From: Trichomonas vaginalis G3
Lineage: Eukaryota > Parabasalia > Trichomonadida > Trichomonadidae
Direction: 5' to 3'
Assembly (NCBI RefSeq): GCF_026262505.1
Contig: NC_067203.1
Span: 17,062,392 to 17,126,391 of the forward strand
DNA length: 64,000 nt
The notes beneath the pieces are model-generated. The model was not told the DNA's origin. It did not search any database and worked only from the letters and a program-made list of their open reading frames with translations. The translations under genes and the position numbers were made by a program. Positions 39,383 to 49,140 of this stretch are shown here, piece after piece. Position 1 is the stretch's first letter. Every line of letters begins with the position of its first letter.

Positions 39383-40381
39383 ATGGAAGATCCATTTGCT
39401 TTCTGGCAATTTGATATCAATGAAGACGATGACGATGACGATGAAGCTTACCAACCAGATGATAACAGTAATGATGATGAAGATGATGATAATGTCGATG
39501 CACCAAACGAAAATTTACAAAATAAACCAACCTTCGACTTAAATCAAGTTATTTTAAGATTTAATATGCCACACACGCTTGTACCAAATCAACTTTTTAT
39601 TGCTTCTCTTCCTAAAAAAGAAGATATTCCAAATTCTCCATTTACTGTTGAACAATGGGATCTTCTTCGTCATCAATGCCGTATACATTTTGCACTTTTA
39701 TGCAGATCTATAAGTTTCACAGCTTATTGCGCTTCTTCAGATGCAATTGTTACAGGATTATTAGCTTTATTACATTCTTACAACATAATATTTAAATCAT
39801 CCATCGAAACTACTGCAAACCTTAATAATCTTTTCGGAGAAACTCTTTTTGTTCCAGTTTTAGGTGATCCAAGGTATTCTTTGATTTCTCGAACTGATTT
39901 CATTATAGATACATTTCTTAGGGGTAAAAATGTCGATGATTTGATGGAATTCCCATTCTTTACAGAAATATTTAAAGCATTTCCAACAAAAGGCATAGAT
40001 AAGCCTCTTTATCTTGCCTGCCACTCGCCATGGACAAAAGAAGAAGATGAATTACTAGAAGTAGCTCATAAACGATTCGAAAGTCCAATTGACATACAAA
40101 GATTTGTTATGCCTGGAAGATCTCTTCAAATGATCACTCAGCACCTCAAAGGAGAATGGAAACAACCAGAGGAGATCCAGGATAATGTCAATACACGCAG
40201 ACAAGAACCAGAAACAGAAACTACAACTACAACAGAAGATGAACAACATGCTGCATCTGATCAGACAGAAGAAGATGAAGATGATGACCAGCCATTCATT
40301 ATTAATGAGAATATGAGATTTGCTGATGGAACTCTGCCAGAAGATCCATCAAAGAACTTGTTGTTGCCGAGATTTCCTTAA
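39383..40381 (+). CDS. GON4-like SANT/Myb-domain nuclear protein
   Basis: 332 residues. The N-terminus is very acidic (runs of Asp). Residues ~90-125 (FTVEQWDLLRHQCRIHFALLCRS) resemble the helical region of GON-4-like proteins that precedes the PAH/SANT part. At about residue 213 a SANT/Myb-like domain begins (SPWTKEEDELLEVAHKRFE). The C-terminus is polar and acidic. GON4-like proteins act in transcriptional repression complexes in animals and plants; the role here is inferred. An initiator motif is present. Confidence 0.6.
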   Translation: MEDPFAFWQFDINEDDDDDDEAYQPDDNSNDDEDDDNVDAPNENLQNKPTFDLNQVILRFNMPHTLVPNQLFIASLPKKEDIPNSPFTVEQWDLLRHQCRIHFALLCRSISFTAYCASSDAIVTGLLALLHSYNIIFKSSIETTANLNNLFGETLFVPVLGDPRYSLISRTDFIIDTFLRGKNVDDLMEFPFFTEIFKAFPTKGIDKPLYLACHSPWTKEEDELLEVAHKRFESPIDIQRFVMPGRSLQMITQHLKGEWKQPEEIQDNVNTRRQEPETETTTTTEDEQHAASDQTEEDEDDDQPFIINENMRFADGTLPEDPSKNLLLPRFP

Positions 40382-40918
40382 TTTGAATAAAATTTTGTTT
40401 GAATTTATTACTAATGCATAAGATAACTTTTTAGTTTCTTTTTGAAAGATCAATAAAATTTGCTTTTATGCTTCCAAGATCAGAGAAATTTGAATAGTAG
40501 CATTCTAAGCATACACAATATCTTCATTATTCTCTCATAATTTTCATGAATAAATTTGATATTCTAATCAAATTTGTCCCTCATTATGAAATCACATCTA
40601 GATTTTCAGTTGTGAACCATTATATGGAGTTAAATGTTAGATATATGCATTACTTTAACACTTGAGACCAATTTTAAGAAAATTTATTAATAGAATACTA
40701 AAAATAAGAAGAGTAGAATATGGTATGATATCATTATAGATATATTGAAGCTATTTACAAATCAAGTCATAAATTGCATTAACTATCTCAGAGGATTCTG
40801 AAATATCTCATTTCTTCATGAATTGATATGATAATCACCATGTGTACGTTGTTTTTAGTGTCATATAATATCCAAAATCGCTCAAATTTAGATATCTTGT
40901 GCTAGATTTCAAAATGTG
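40382..40918. other. Intergenic region, nothing recognised
   Basis: AT-rich spacer between two plus-strand genes, without open frames or repeats that I can support. Confidence 0.5.
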
Positions 40919-40927
40919 ACCGTTTAG
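40919..40927 (+). promoter_or_regulatory. Myb-type box ACCGTTTAG
   Basis: CCGTTTAG ends about 20 bases before the ATG at 40947, like the boxes before the genes at 59526, 60927 and 62775. Confidence 0.4.
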
Positions 40928-40946
40928 AAATTTCAAAATCTCAGAA

Positions 40947-41528
40947 ATGAGTTCTTTATATGAGCTTCAAGAAACAAACAATAGACAAAAGTTGCTCATC
41001 CAATTGTTAAATGAAGCAATACTATCACCTTCTCGTAAGCAATCGCTGAAAAAACAAATTGAAGCAGCTGAAGATCAATTTATTCCGATAAATAATAAAA
41101 TTCAAGAAATACAATCCGGATTAAATAACATGAAATACGACAATTTAAATAAAATGCGTGAAGAATTAAATCAAAAGATACAAGAGAAAACTAATGAAAT
41201 TGCAAAACTTAAAAAGAATGTTGCTGAATATCAAGATATATGTATGGGATATGATCAACATCAAGAACAACTTCAACAAGAAAAAGATAAACTATTCAAC
41301 GATTTTCAAAACCAGCCAAAAGATAACTCAATTTCTATATCCCAAACACCTCAAAAGCAATTTTCTTCTCTACTTTCCAGTCCAGTTAAAGAGGATCCTG
41401 AAGAATTACAGAAGCAAATCACTGAAGCTGATGCAAAAATTGAAGAACTCACAGCAGAATATGATTCGTTAAAGAAGATTCTCGAAGAAAAGCAAAAGAA
41501 ATATAATGATCTTCTTACCGCATTTTGA
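40947..41528 (+). CDS. Short coiled-coil protein, function unknown
   Basis: 193 residues, nearly all helical: a first coil (residues 1-110) and a second (residues 145-193, EELQKQITEADAKIEELTAEYDS region), separated by a Ser/Gln/Pro-rich linker. It could be a subunit of a cytoskeletal or kinetochore-type complex, but no family signature is seen. A CCGTTTAG box upstream supports the start. Confidence 0.6.
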   Translation: MSSLYELQETNNRQKLLIQLLNEAILSPSRKQSLKKQIEAAEDQFIPINNKIQEIQSGLNNMKYDNLNKMREELNQKIQEKTNEIAKLKKNVAEYQDICMGYDQHQEQLQQEKDKLFNDFQNQPKDNSISISQTPQKQFSSLLSSPVKEDPEELQKQITEADAKIEELTAEYDSLKKILEEKQKKYNDLLTAF

Positions 41529-41918
41529 TAATAGTGTATACTTCATTTGCTCTGATTTTAAGGTGTTTTCATATGATTTTTGTTTGTTATTGTATTAAAA
41601 ATGTGATTATTAATTTAAGAAAGTTGGAGTATTGTTGAATTTCGTGATTTCCTGAAATCTTTTTCAGACGTTTTTACAATTTGGGCGAAATACGGGCCAC
41701 AATTCCTCAAACATTAATTATTTTATCCTCAAATTGTTTAGAAATGCCAAAAATAAATTTGTGATTTATTTGATGAGACTATATGACTCTGCAGTTCTGT
41801 ATCTGCAAGAGAAATGGAATATAATGCTTAACAACTTATCACTGCAAAATTCTTTTTGTCTTTTGCAAAAGTTTTGATTGGGTGCTAAAATCTGGCACTT
41901 TTTGAGATTTTGAAAAAA
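41529..41918. other. Intergenic region, nothing recognised
   Basis: AT-rich spacer. CACTTTTTGAGATTTTGAAAAAA precedes the next ATG without a clear TCATT or CGTTT box. Confidence 0.5.
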
Positions 41919-43607
41919 ATGAGTGATGAAGACACTGAAATTTCTGAGCGTATTTCAAATGCGCGCCAGAAGCAACAGCGTCGTTATATAAATTTTGTTG
42001 ATGCTAAATATGAGTACAAGCAAAATTTAGGTGATTTGTTTGCTTTTCAAGAAATTGGAGAGAATTGTAGTATCATCAGAGGATTTAAGAGCGGATCTAT
42101 TGGTGGAAAGCAAAGTACATTATATGATCCTAAGAAATTAGCCGGAATTAAATCATGGACAGGCGGATTTTTCCCATTATCTGGTCTTAAGGTCGAAGGT
42201 AATCAAGGATTTGCCGTAAGTGTCATCTATGCACTCAGTTCATGCCCAAGTTTCAGACAATTTGCTGATATTCACAAGACTACATGCCATCGAATTGGAT
42301 GTTCCCTTTGCCAAGTTCTTCAATTTTACCAAGCCTCAGAAACACGCAAACTGACCAAATTCCCACTAGAAATCAAAGTTTTCGATCACAAATACCGTCC
42401 TGGAGATAAAGGCGACAGTGCTGTCTTTTTATCTGGATTTTTGGACATTCTTCAGCAAGAAGAACTATCAAGTGCCCGTGCATTTGGTAAAACAGACCAG
42501 TATACATCAGCAATTGGCCAAATTTTCAGAATTGAAGCAATAAATAAAATTCATTGCACAAAATGCGGTCGAATCCGTCAAACTAAGGAGAGTTATTGGA
42601 CACTTTGCGCAAACAAACCTTTAGAAGACGAAATTGATCAAGAATTCAAGACAGAAATTACAGATTCAGTTTGTGACGCATGTAACGGTCCAATTTATTC
42701 AACTCAAGAGATGAAAACACTTCCATTAGTATTTACAGTCCAGTTCCCACATTGGACTGCCAAAGGAGACTTCAGAAAACGAAATATCGATATGAGCAAA
42801 TATCTTTCCATCGAAATCAACGACAGGAAGTACAAACTCGTTGCATTTACAGCTTACGAAGGCTTCAGTGCTAACGATGGCCGCTTCTCTACCGTTTTTC
42901 AGTCACAATCTGGAGTTTGGAACCATCATTCGAACGGACAAGTCCAAGTTATCTCTGTTAAGATGCTGGATAAGTTCCAACCACAGCTTACCTTCTTTTC
43001 CGTTGATGAACCTAATGAAATTGACGCAACATCAGAATTTGTTAAAATTAATAACGACGAAGATGAAAATGATGTTGATATCGATAACCTCGAGCAACAA
43101 GAATCACAGCCTGAAGTCAAATACTCAATTTACGACGCAATGGCCGAGATTAAACAAGATATTCAAAAAGAACAAACTCAGAGCCAGCTTTACAGGCCAA
43201 AACAACAACCAGTTGAATCTAAAGAGGATAATGAAGACCAGGAAGAGCCAATTCAAGAAATTAAAGAAGAAAAAGCGAAAATTGTTCGAAATCCGCTCCA
43301 AATGCTTCTGAAGAAATCTGTTCATAGCACAGGTACTTGGGATGACGGAAATACACCTGAGAGAGATGTTGGACCTGGATTTGTCGAAGAAAAACCAGAT
43401 GAATGGGATGCAGAACTTGATAAAGGCCACCAAAGGAAGATCAGGACAAAAAGAGAGATACCGGAACAGAATCCGTTCGAAAATGCTCCAGAAAGAAGGA
43501 GAAGACCAGGTGATACTGGATTTAAGGGAAGAGATGGAAGATCTGGTAACTTTTCACGCGGAAGAGATAGAGATAATAGAAGAGGTGGATTCAGAGGAAG
43601 AAGATAA
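41919..43607 (+). CDS. Catalytically dead USP-fold protein with RGG tail
   Basis: 562 residues from the ATG at 41919. Residues ~90-380 follow the ubiquitin-specific protease fold. GLKVEGNQGFAVSVIYAL stands where active enzymes have G-N-T-C-Y/F, so the nucleophile Cys is Gly. Two CxxC pairs (HCTKCGRIR and VCDACNGPI) form the fingers zinc site. The histidine box reads YKLVAFTAYEG, then GRFSTVF, in place of HxG, then GHY, so the catalytic His is gone too. Residues ~390-500 are acidic and low-complexity, and the C-terminus is RG-rich (FSRGRDRDNRRGGFRGRR), suggesting RNA binding. Probably a pseudo-deubiquitinase acting as a scaffold in RNA metabolism. Confidence 0.75.
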   Translation: MSDEDTEISERISNARQKQQRRYINFVDAKYEYKQNLGDLFAFQEIGENCSIIRGFKSGSIGGKQSTLYDPKKLAGIKSWTGGFFPLSGLKVEGNQGFAVSVIYALSSCPSFRQFADIHKTTCHRIGCSLCQVLQFYQASETRKLTKFPLEIKVFDHKYRPGDKGDSAVFLSGFLDILQQEELSSARAFGKTDQYTSAIGQIFRIEAINKIHCTKCGRIRQTKESYWTLCANKPLEDEIDQEFKTEITDSVCDACNGPIYSTQEMKTLPLVFTVQFPHWTAKGDFRKRNIDMSKYLSIEINDRKYKLVAFTAYEGFSANDGRFSTVFQSQSGVWNHHSNGQVQVISVKMLDKFQPQLTFFSVDEPNEIDATSEFVKINNDEDENDVDIDNLEQQESQPEVKYSIYDAMAEIKQDIQKEQTQSQLYRPKQQPVESKEDNEDQEEPIQEIKEEKAKIVRNPLQMLLKKSVHSTGTWDDGNTPERDVGPGFVEEKPDEWDAELDKGHQRKIRTKREIPEQNPFENAPERRRRPGDTGFKGRDGRSGNFSRGRDRDNRRGGFRGRR

Positions 43608-44268
43608 TCATTTTTTATTAATTATTTTTTTATATGTAATTATTTTATAAATTTATAGAGTTTTCTTTTACAAAACAATAGATTTTTAATATCAGTTATC
43701 ATATTTGATCAACATTCATACAATTTTAAATTTTATCAATTCGCATTTTAAAAATCGCTGAAAGCACTCCAACTATATCCATTTCTACTTTTGATGTTGC
43801 AAATAATCCAATTATATCATTTTCTATTGAATTCTGAGAGTTAGTGATTGAGATAAATCATATTAATGTTGCAAACACTCCAACTATATCTTTTTCTATT
43901 GAGTACCGAGAGTTAGCAAATGAGATCATTATATGCAGTTATTGAATAAAATATATGATAATGCCTTGAGCGAGTATGGTCGTTTAAAATTAATCACACA
44001 TCACTAGTTACATTCTTTCTCTTGTCAACTTAACTTTGTATTGAATTTATTTGGATTTTGAATTCATAATTTTTTGTGGTCCCTTAATTTCCTGATTTCA
44101 TATAGATAGATTAATTTCTGTTTCAGTGCAAATATATTCATTATATGCTTTGGTACAAATTGATGCATATCACCATAATAAGAATTCATTTAAGAAGATT
44201 GGGAAAAAGCACTTAAACAAACTAATCTCAAAATTGAAAAAGAAATGATTTAAATCACGAATAATTGT
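43608..44268. other. Intergenic region with two to three 72-bp direct repeats
   Basis: Units near 43762, 43796 and 43868 share a GTTGCAAA box followed by TCCAA-TATATC-TTTTCTATTGA and GAGAGTTAG, with a 72-base spacing between the last two. Translated in one frame they give similar peptides, but stops intervene; possibly the remnant of a repeat-coding gene. The rest is AT-rich. Confidence 0.45.
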
Positions 44269-46299
44269 TTACAAATCTTGAATTTCATTTTCAAATGAAG
44301 AAGGTTGGTAATGTGTGAATTCGTGATCATCATAGAACATCGCATAAGGTGGTATATATGCCACTAAGTTAGCAAGAAAATAAACACCTCGAAAAACAAT
44401 TAAAAGTAAAATACAAAAACAAAAGAAAAAGAAAGTAAAAGCGAAAGTTCTTAAGTAGAAATTCCAACTTAAGTTAAGCAAAAATGTCAAAACAATATTA
44501 GTAAGAAGTGCCAAAAAAGGTAACAAAAGAGAACAAACAGGAACAAGTAAAGTTGAAAGAGATCCAAAAAGAGTCCACAAAAATTCAATCGCATTATGAC
44601 AAAATGGAACTAATTTGAAGACAGGAAAAACAAATAAATACATAAAAAGTGAAAAATACCAAATAGAGATATAAATCATATCAAATACTGATGAATCCTT
44701 GTATACAAATATGTATGCAATATGAATAAGTATATCCGACTTCTTTGTGATACTGAAAATAAAAATTTTCACTGTAACTAACAAAGGAATGAATAAGAAC
44801 GAAATACAAAAGAATACAAAGTTAATATATTCTGTAATTGTTGATATCTTCTTATTTAATTTGACTAATTTGCAATGAATCGCATAAATCTGATTAAAAG
44901 CTAAAATCATGAACATAATTGCAAACCGAGGCAATGAGATTTTTGAGAAACTCTTTGGCATATCATATATTGATGGTTTGAGGCCAAATGGATAAAATTT
45001 TGATTTCGGAAAGAAATTGATCGGAATTCCAAAGAACTGGTTGTAAATTAAGCCACCATACATTGAGAAAATAGGAATAACAAAATGTTTGTTTTCAAAT
45101 TTGCTTGTTAATTTCAAAAATAAAGAATAAATCAAAGCAAGCAATCCGAAGCCGAAATCACCCATAATTATACCAAACAAGGCAAAGTGAAACGGAATAA
45201 AGTAGTTTGGATTAATATGGAACTTTTTATCTGTTTTAAAAAATTTATTTTCTTCAAAATGAGAAGGAGCGTTTGTATAATTCTTCTTTGTAGGATTACA
45301 TGCATCCATGTATATGATTTTGTCAGTTCTGTTGGATTTCTCCAAAATTTTCCGAATATTTATAAAATCTTTTGGCAAAGACCAGCAATAAATGGTGTAT
45401 CTATTCTTTTCTTGGTCGTAGTTGGATGTAGAGATGATTGAACAGATTTTGTAAAGCTTTTTGATAAGATTCCTGTATTTCTTGTAATTTTCTAGATTTG
45501 TATGAATTAAATTGATGAATCTTTGTTTGGATTCTTCCATTCTCTCCGAAACCGAGTTTAATTTTTGGTTTTTGTTGAAAATTGATTCGGCAACGGTTTC
45601 AATATCATCAAAACACATTGTAAGTATCGACCATTCATTGCAGACTGTTTTTAACGAATTTCTGATGTTTTCATCCGTACGTATTGAATAAATTTTGAAT
45701 TTATTGTACTTTGAATTCTTAAATTCCATTTTTCCAGCTGAAATCTGCTTTACATTTGATTGGAATTTCCTGAACTTCTCTTCTTCAATGATTCCGCATA
45801 TGATATGTTTCGCATTTGAATTTGAAAGCAAAGATTCAAGGTAAACTGATCTATCCTGTTGAGGAGATAAATCTGTACTAGAATTATCTGGTCTTGCATC
45901 TGTAGAATTTATGATAAAGTTCAGAATTTTTAACTCGATTTCTATTTTCTTATAATTTTTATGCAATGAGGTATATTCATTAATTGATTGTGTATACGTA
46001 TCCGAAATCAATTGAAATTGATTGATTATTGGCTCGTGATTTTGAAAATCAGTTGTTGTATCCAAATCATCTTGGATAAATTCATCAGTCAGTGTGGAAA
46101 TATGCTTATCAATTGCTTGTATGTTATTGTAAAGTGCTGTAAGTGTCTGAAGTTTTGATTCTATCCCAGGATTTCGGATAATAGATTCATTAGTATCATG
46201 AAATTGCACTGCATTGTTTTTCAACAACTCTGCAACTGCACTCCAGACAACATCTTCATGGCAGTTAATTTCTAAATAGTCTACTTCTGTGTCGTTCAT
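44269..46299 (-). CDS. Divergent V-ATPase subunit a
   Basis: 676 residues, shorter than the usual ~800-850. The N-terminal half is the soluble, coiled-coil-containing arm. The membrane half starts near residue 360 with the family signature PFHFALFGIIMGDFGFGLL, then MYGGLIYNQFFGIP (compare FAVMFGDxGHG and SIYTGLIYND). About seven membrane helices follow. The late helix, where other members keep the essential Arg for proton transfer (after ALSLAHAQLS), here reads SLSTLLVPVCSLLLPF without Arg or His. The subunit normally anchors the proton channel in the vacuolar membrane. This paralogue may be regulatory or non-pumping. TTCAATTTTTAA precedes the ATG. Confidence 0.8.
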   Translation of the reverse strand: MNDTEVDYLEINCHEDVVWSAVAELLKNNAVQFHDTNESIIRNPGIESKLQTLTALYNNIQAIDKHISTLTDEFIQDDLDTTTDFQNHEPIINQFQLISDTYTQSINEYTSLHKNYKKIEIELKILNFIINSTDARPDNSSTDLSPQQDRSVYLESLLSNSNAKHIICGIIEEEKFRKFQSNVKQISAGKMEFKNSKYNKFKIYSIRTDENIRNSLKTVCNEWSILTMCFDDIETVAESIFNKNQKLNSVSERMEESKQRFINLIHTNLENYKKYRNLIKKLYKICSIISTSNYDQEKNRYTIYCWSLPKDFINIRKILEKSNRTDKIIYMDACNPTKKNYTNAPSHFEENKFFKTDKKFHINPNYFIPFHFALFGIIMGDFGFGLLALIYSLFLKLTSKFENKHFVIPIFSMYGGLIYNQFFGIPINFFPKSKFYPFGLKPSIYDMPKSFSKISLPRFAIMFMILAFNQIYAIHCKLVKLNKKISTITEYINFVFFCISFLFIPLLVTVKIFIFSITKKSDILIHIAYIFVYKDSSVFDMIYISIWYFSLFMYLFVFPVFKLVPFCHNAIEFLWTLFGSLSTLLVPVCSLLLPFLALLTNIVLTFLLNLSWNFYLRTFAFTFFFFCFCILLLIVFRGVYFLANLVAYIPPYAMFYDDHEFTHYQPSSFENEIQDL

Positions 46300-47023
46300 T
46301 TATTAAAAATTGAATAAAAAAATCGTTCGCAAATCAAAATTGAAAGAAAAAAAATTGTTTGCACTTTTTCTGACAGTAAATATAAAAAAAGAATTTTACA
46401 GAGGTGTGGGTGTTTATTCTTTAATAAAGATTGTTTATAATAAGTAGTTTCTTCCACTCTACTGGGAAATATGGTTAAATTTTTGATATTGGCCTGGATT
46501 CCAAAATTAATTTGGAAATTTCGTCTCCTCTCTTCGTTTCTGGTTTTGAGGCATAATGGTGACGCACGGAGAAGCCTTAACTCCTCTGGATGGCTTCACA
46601 AATACTTTTACAGGGTGGGTATGCGACGCATTCCATTTAGCATGGTCCTTCTATTTGAGAAGTTTATTTTTTACACCTCTGAAATTTCTTTTTTTATTAT
46701 CATTTACTGTCGAAAAAGGTGCAACAATTTTTATTTCAATTTTGATGTCCAAACGATTAAAGAAATTGTTTGCAATTTTTTAAATTGTCAGATCTGGTTT
46801 TCAAATAGAGTTTATTGCATTTTTAAAATAATCGTGTTTCATTTATAATCTCTTGTCAAACCGCAAATTAACCAGATAAAGAAAAAAATTCTTTTTTGAA
46901 CCAAAAACTCCTTTTCTAATGAGTTAGTATCATTCAATCTTTTGATATTTATTATTTTATATTCTCATTAGCTTATTAAATAAAAACTTATTAAATTTTA
47001 CTTGAGAAAAATAAAATTTGATT
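46300..47023. other. Intergenic region, no supported gene
   Basis: Two overlapping open frames here (up to 125 codons) have no family features and lack promoter motifs; I regard them as chance. 46330-46336 carries an AACGATT box on the minus strand ahead of the V-ATPase gene. Confidence 0.45.
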
Positions 47024-48796
47024 TTAGATGTTTTCTGAGATATCTTGATCAGATTCTTCAGCTTTATTTGCTGATTTCTTCTTGTAAATGAAGAAACATA
47101 TGCCTGCAATGATTCCAACGCCAAGCAATACTCCGATGACAATTCCAGCAATTTTTCCGCAGTTAGGGCCATCTTTGGGAGTTTCTTCATTTTGATTTTC
47201 AGGTATTGGCGATGGTGTTTCAGGTTCAGGTGGTAAACTAATCTTTTGTGTAATATTCATTCCACCAAGTTGATCGCTGTTATAACTTTCATATGTAACT
47301 ATTTCTTGGCATGATTTCGAATTTTTGAGGAAATCTCCCTCAACTGTGTCCATTCCAAGATATGTAAATTTGCTAATTGAGCAATTTTTAAATGCATTTG
47401 GATCAATACCTTTTATATTATTTGCAATTAAGATTTCAGTATTTTCTCCATTAACAAATAATTCTGGAATGACCATATCATTGATGTTTCCAATTGTAAT
47501 TTTATTTAATTGAGTGAAATGAGTTAATGTTGGCAATGCTGAAATCTCTTGAAGTTTTAACATCGAATTTGATTTTGAAAAATTGAAAATAATTGAATCA
47601 ATACTTGTTGTGAATTTATTAAAGTGAAGGAGTGTGAATCCAGTGCTCTCGAAAATTAACTCCTTTATAGAGCACGCTAAGAATGCATCAGAACTGACAT
47701 TTAGTGTTATATCTTGAGCTGTTTGTATAGTTATTCTTGTGAGATTAGAACAATGGACAAATACTTGAGAAGAAATTCTATTAACTTTTGGTGAAATTGT
47801 TATACTTTTTAAGCTTCGGCATCCATAAAATGTTTCATAATCAATTGAGCCAGATATTGATGACAAATCTATGTTTGTAAGGCTGATGCAATCTTTAAAT
47901 GCTCTGCTATATATTGTAACATTTGGAGGAATTTCTATACTTCTAATTGCAGAACATCCTTGCAATGCATTGAAACGAATTAAAGTAACATTTGCTGGGA
48001 TTTTTAAACTTGTCAAACTTCTGCAATTGTAAAATAATTGATCACTAATTACAGTAAGGCCTGGCGGAAGTATTATACTTGTTAAACTAACACACTCATA
48101 AAATCCCGAATACCCAATGCTAGTAACTGTTGATGGTATTGTTAAATATTTAAGATTAGTACATTTGAAAAAGCCTCCTAAAGATCTAACACTATTTGGA
48201 ATTGTTATACTTGTTAAACTAGTACAATTGCTAAAATCACCTAAATATTCAACAGTTGGAGGAATTGTTACATTTGTAAGGCTAATGCAATCGCTGAATA
48301 CATTTAATCTAGTTTCGGTTACTCCAAATGGAATTGATATACTTGAAAGACTAGAACATTTTTCGAATGTTGAGTCTTCAATTCTTGTAATATTTGGCCA
48401 AAATGAGATATCTTTAAGTTTTTCACATTTATAAAACGAATGTCCTCCAAGTTGTATTACATTCTTTGGAATTGTGATGGATTGAAGATTGAAACATTCC
48501 GAAAAAACATATTCACCAATAGTTTGAACACCCGAAGAAATTGTTACTGATGTTAGGTAGTAACATCTGGAAAAGGTATATTTTCCAATAATTTTAACGC
48601 TTGATGGCATAGTTAAACTTGTAATTCCACTTGCGTCAAATGAATATGATCCAATTATTTCAACTCCTTTACCAATTTGTACATTTTTCAGAGTTTTACA
48701 CAAGCTATATTCATGTTCGCGAACGTACATGTAGTCTGGAGTAGTATAATTTTCTTCTTTTGGACATTGGGAATAGCATAATACACTGAATAGCAT
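47024..48796 (-). CDS. BspA-like leucine-rich repeat surface protein
   Basis: 590 residues. A short signal peptide (MLFSVLCYSQC) is followed by about 17 BspA-type LRRs of ~22-23 residues, such as FSRCYYLTSVTISSGVQTI and FSNCTSLTSITIPNSV. Next come a Pro/Glu-rich stalk (PPEPETPSPIPENQNEE), a membrane helix at about residues 550-570 (IAGIVIGVLLGVGIIAGIC), a stop-transfer YKKK and a short acidic tail. Same architecture as the gene at 30505 but with a different tail. Expected on the cell surface in adhesion or host contact. A TCATTTTTGAATT initiator precedes the ATG. Confidence 0.93.
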   Translation of the reverse strand: MLFSVLCYSQCPKEENYTTPDYMYVREHEYSLCKTLKNVQIGKGVEIIGSYSFDASGITSLTMPSSVKIIGKYTFSRCYYLTSVTISSGVQTIGEYVFSECFNLQSITIPKNVIQLGGHSFYKCEKLKDISFWPNITRIEDSTFEKCSSLSSISIPFGVTETRLNVFSDCISLTNVTIPPTVEYLGDFSNCTSLTSITIPNSVRSLGGFFKCTNLKYLTIPSTVTSIGYSGFYECVSLTSIILPPGLTVISDQLFYNCRSLTSLKIPANVTLIRFNALQGCSAIRSIEIPPNVTIYSRAFKDCISLTNIDLSSISGSIDYETFYGCRSLKSITISPKVNRISSQVFVHCSNLTRITIQTAQDITLNVSSDAFLACSIKELIFESTGFTLLHFNKFTTSIDSIIFNFSKSNSMLKLQEISALPTLTHFTQLNKITIGNINDMVIPELFVNGENTEILIANNIKGIDPNAFKNCSISKFTYLGMDTVEGDFLKNSKSCQEIVTYESYNSDQLGGMNITQKISLPPEPETPSPIPENQNEETPKDGPNCGKIAGIVIGVLLGVGIIAGICFFIYKKKSANKAEESDQDISENI

Positions 48797-48797
48797 A

Positions 48798-48810
48798 ATT
48801 CAAAAATGAA
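48798..48810 (-). promoter_or_regulatory. Initiator-like TCATTTTTGAATT
   Basis: TCA-Y-T-W match directly upstream of the BspA-like ATG at 48796. Confidence 0.5.
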
Positions 48811-49140
48811 CAATAAAATATACTCAAAATCTTTCTGTAAATCTCTCAATTTTATTATCTCGATCTTTCAAATTTTGGATGAGAAAAAAAATGTTTGTCA
48901 TTAATTGGCTCTTTATCAAAGAAAAAAAAAGACAAAATCAATGATAAAATCACGCATTCAATTTTAAAAAAAAATAAACTTCAGTGGGGCATTTATGATG
49001 AATATTATCAAGAAATATAAATCGGATAAATTTGTCATATTGAAAAAGTTGATCGTGACAATGATGACTCTCAAATATCTATTGAATTTTATATCTCAAG
49101 TGCCATTTTATAGAATTATTATTATGCTAAAAAAAAGCTC
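48811..49140. other. AT-rich spacer
   Basis: Nothing recognised; short poly-A and poly-T runs. Confidence 0.5.

Noticed and set aside
46471-46848. 125-codon plus-strand ORF
   Set aside because: Composition is like random AT-rich spacer, with no motif, no initiator, and overlap with another equally long frame.
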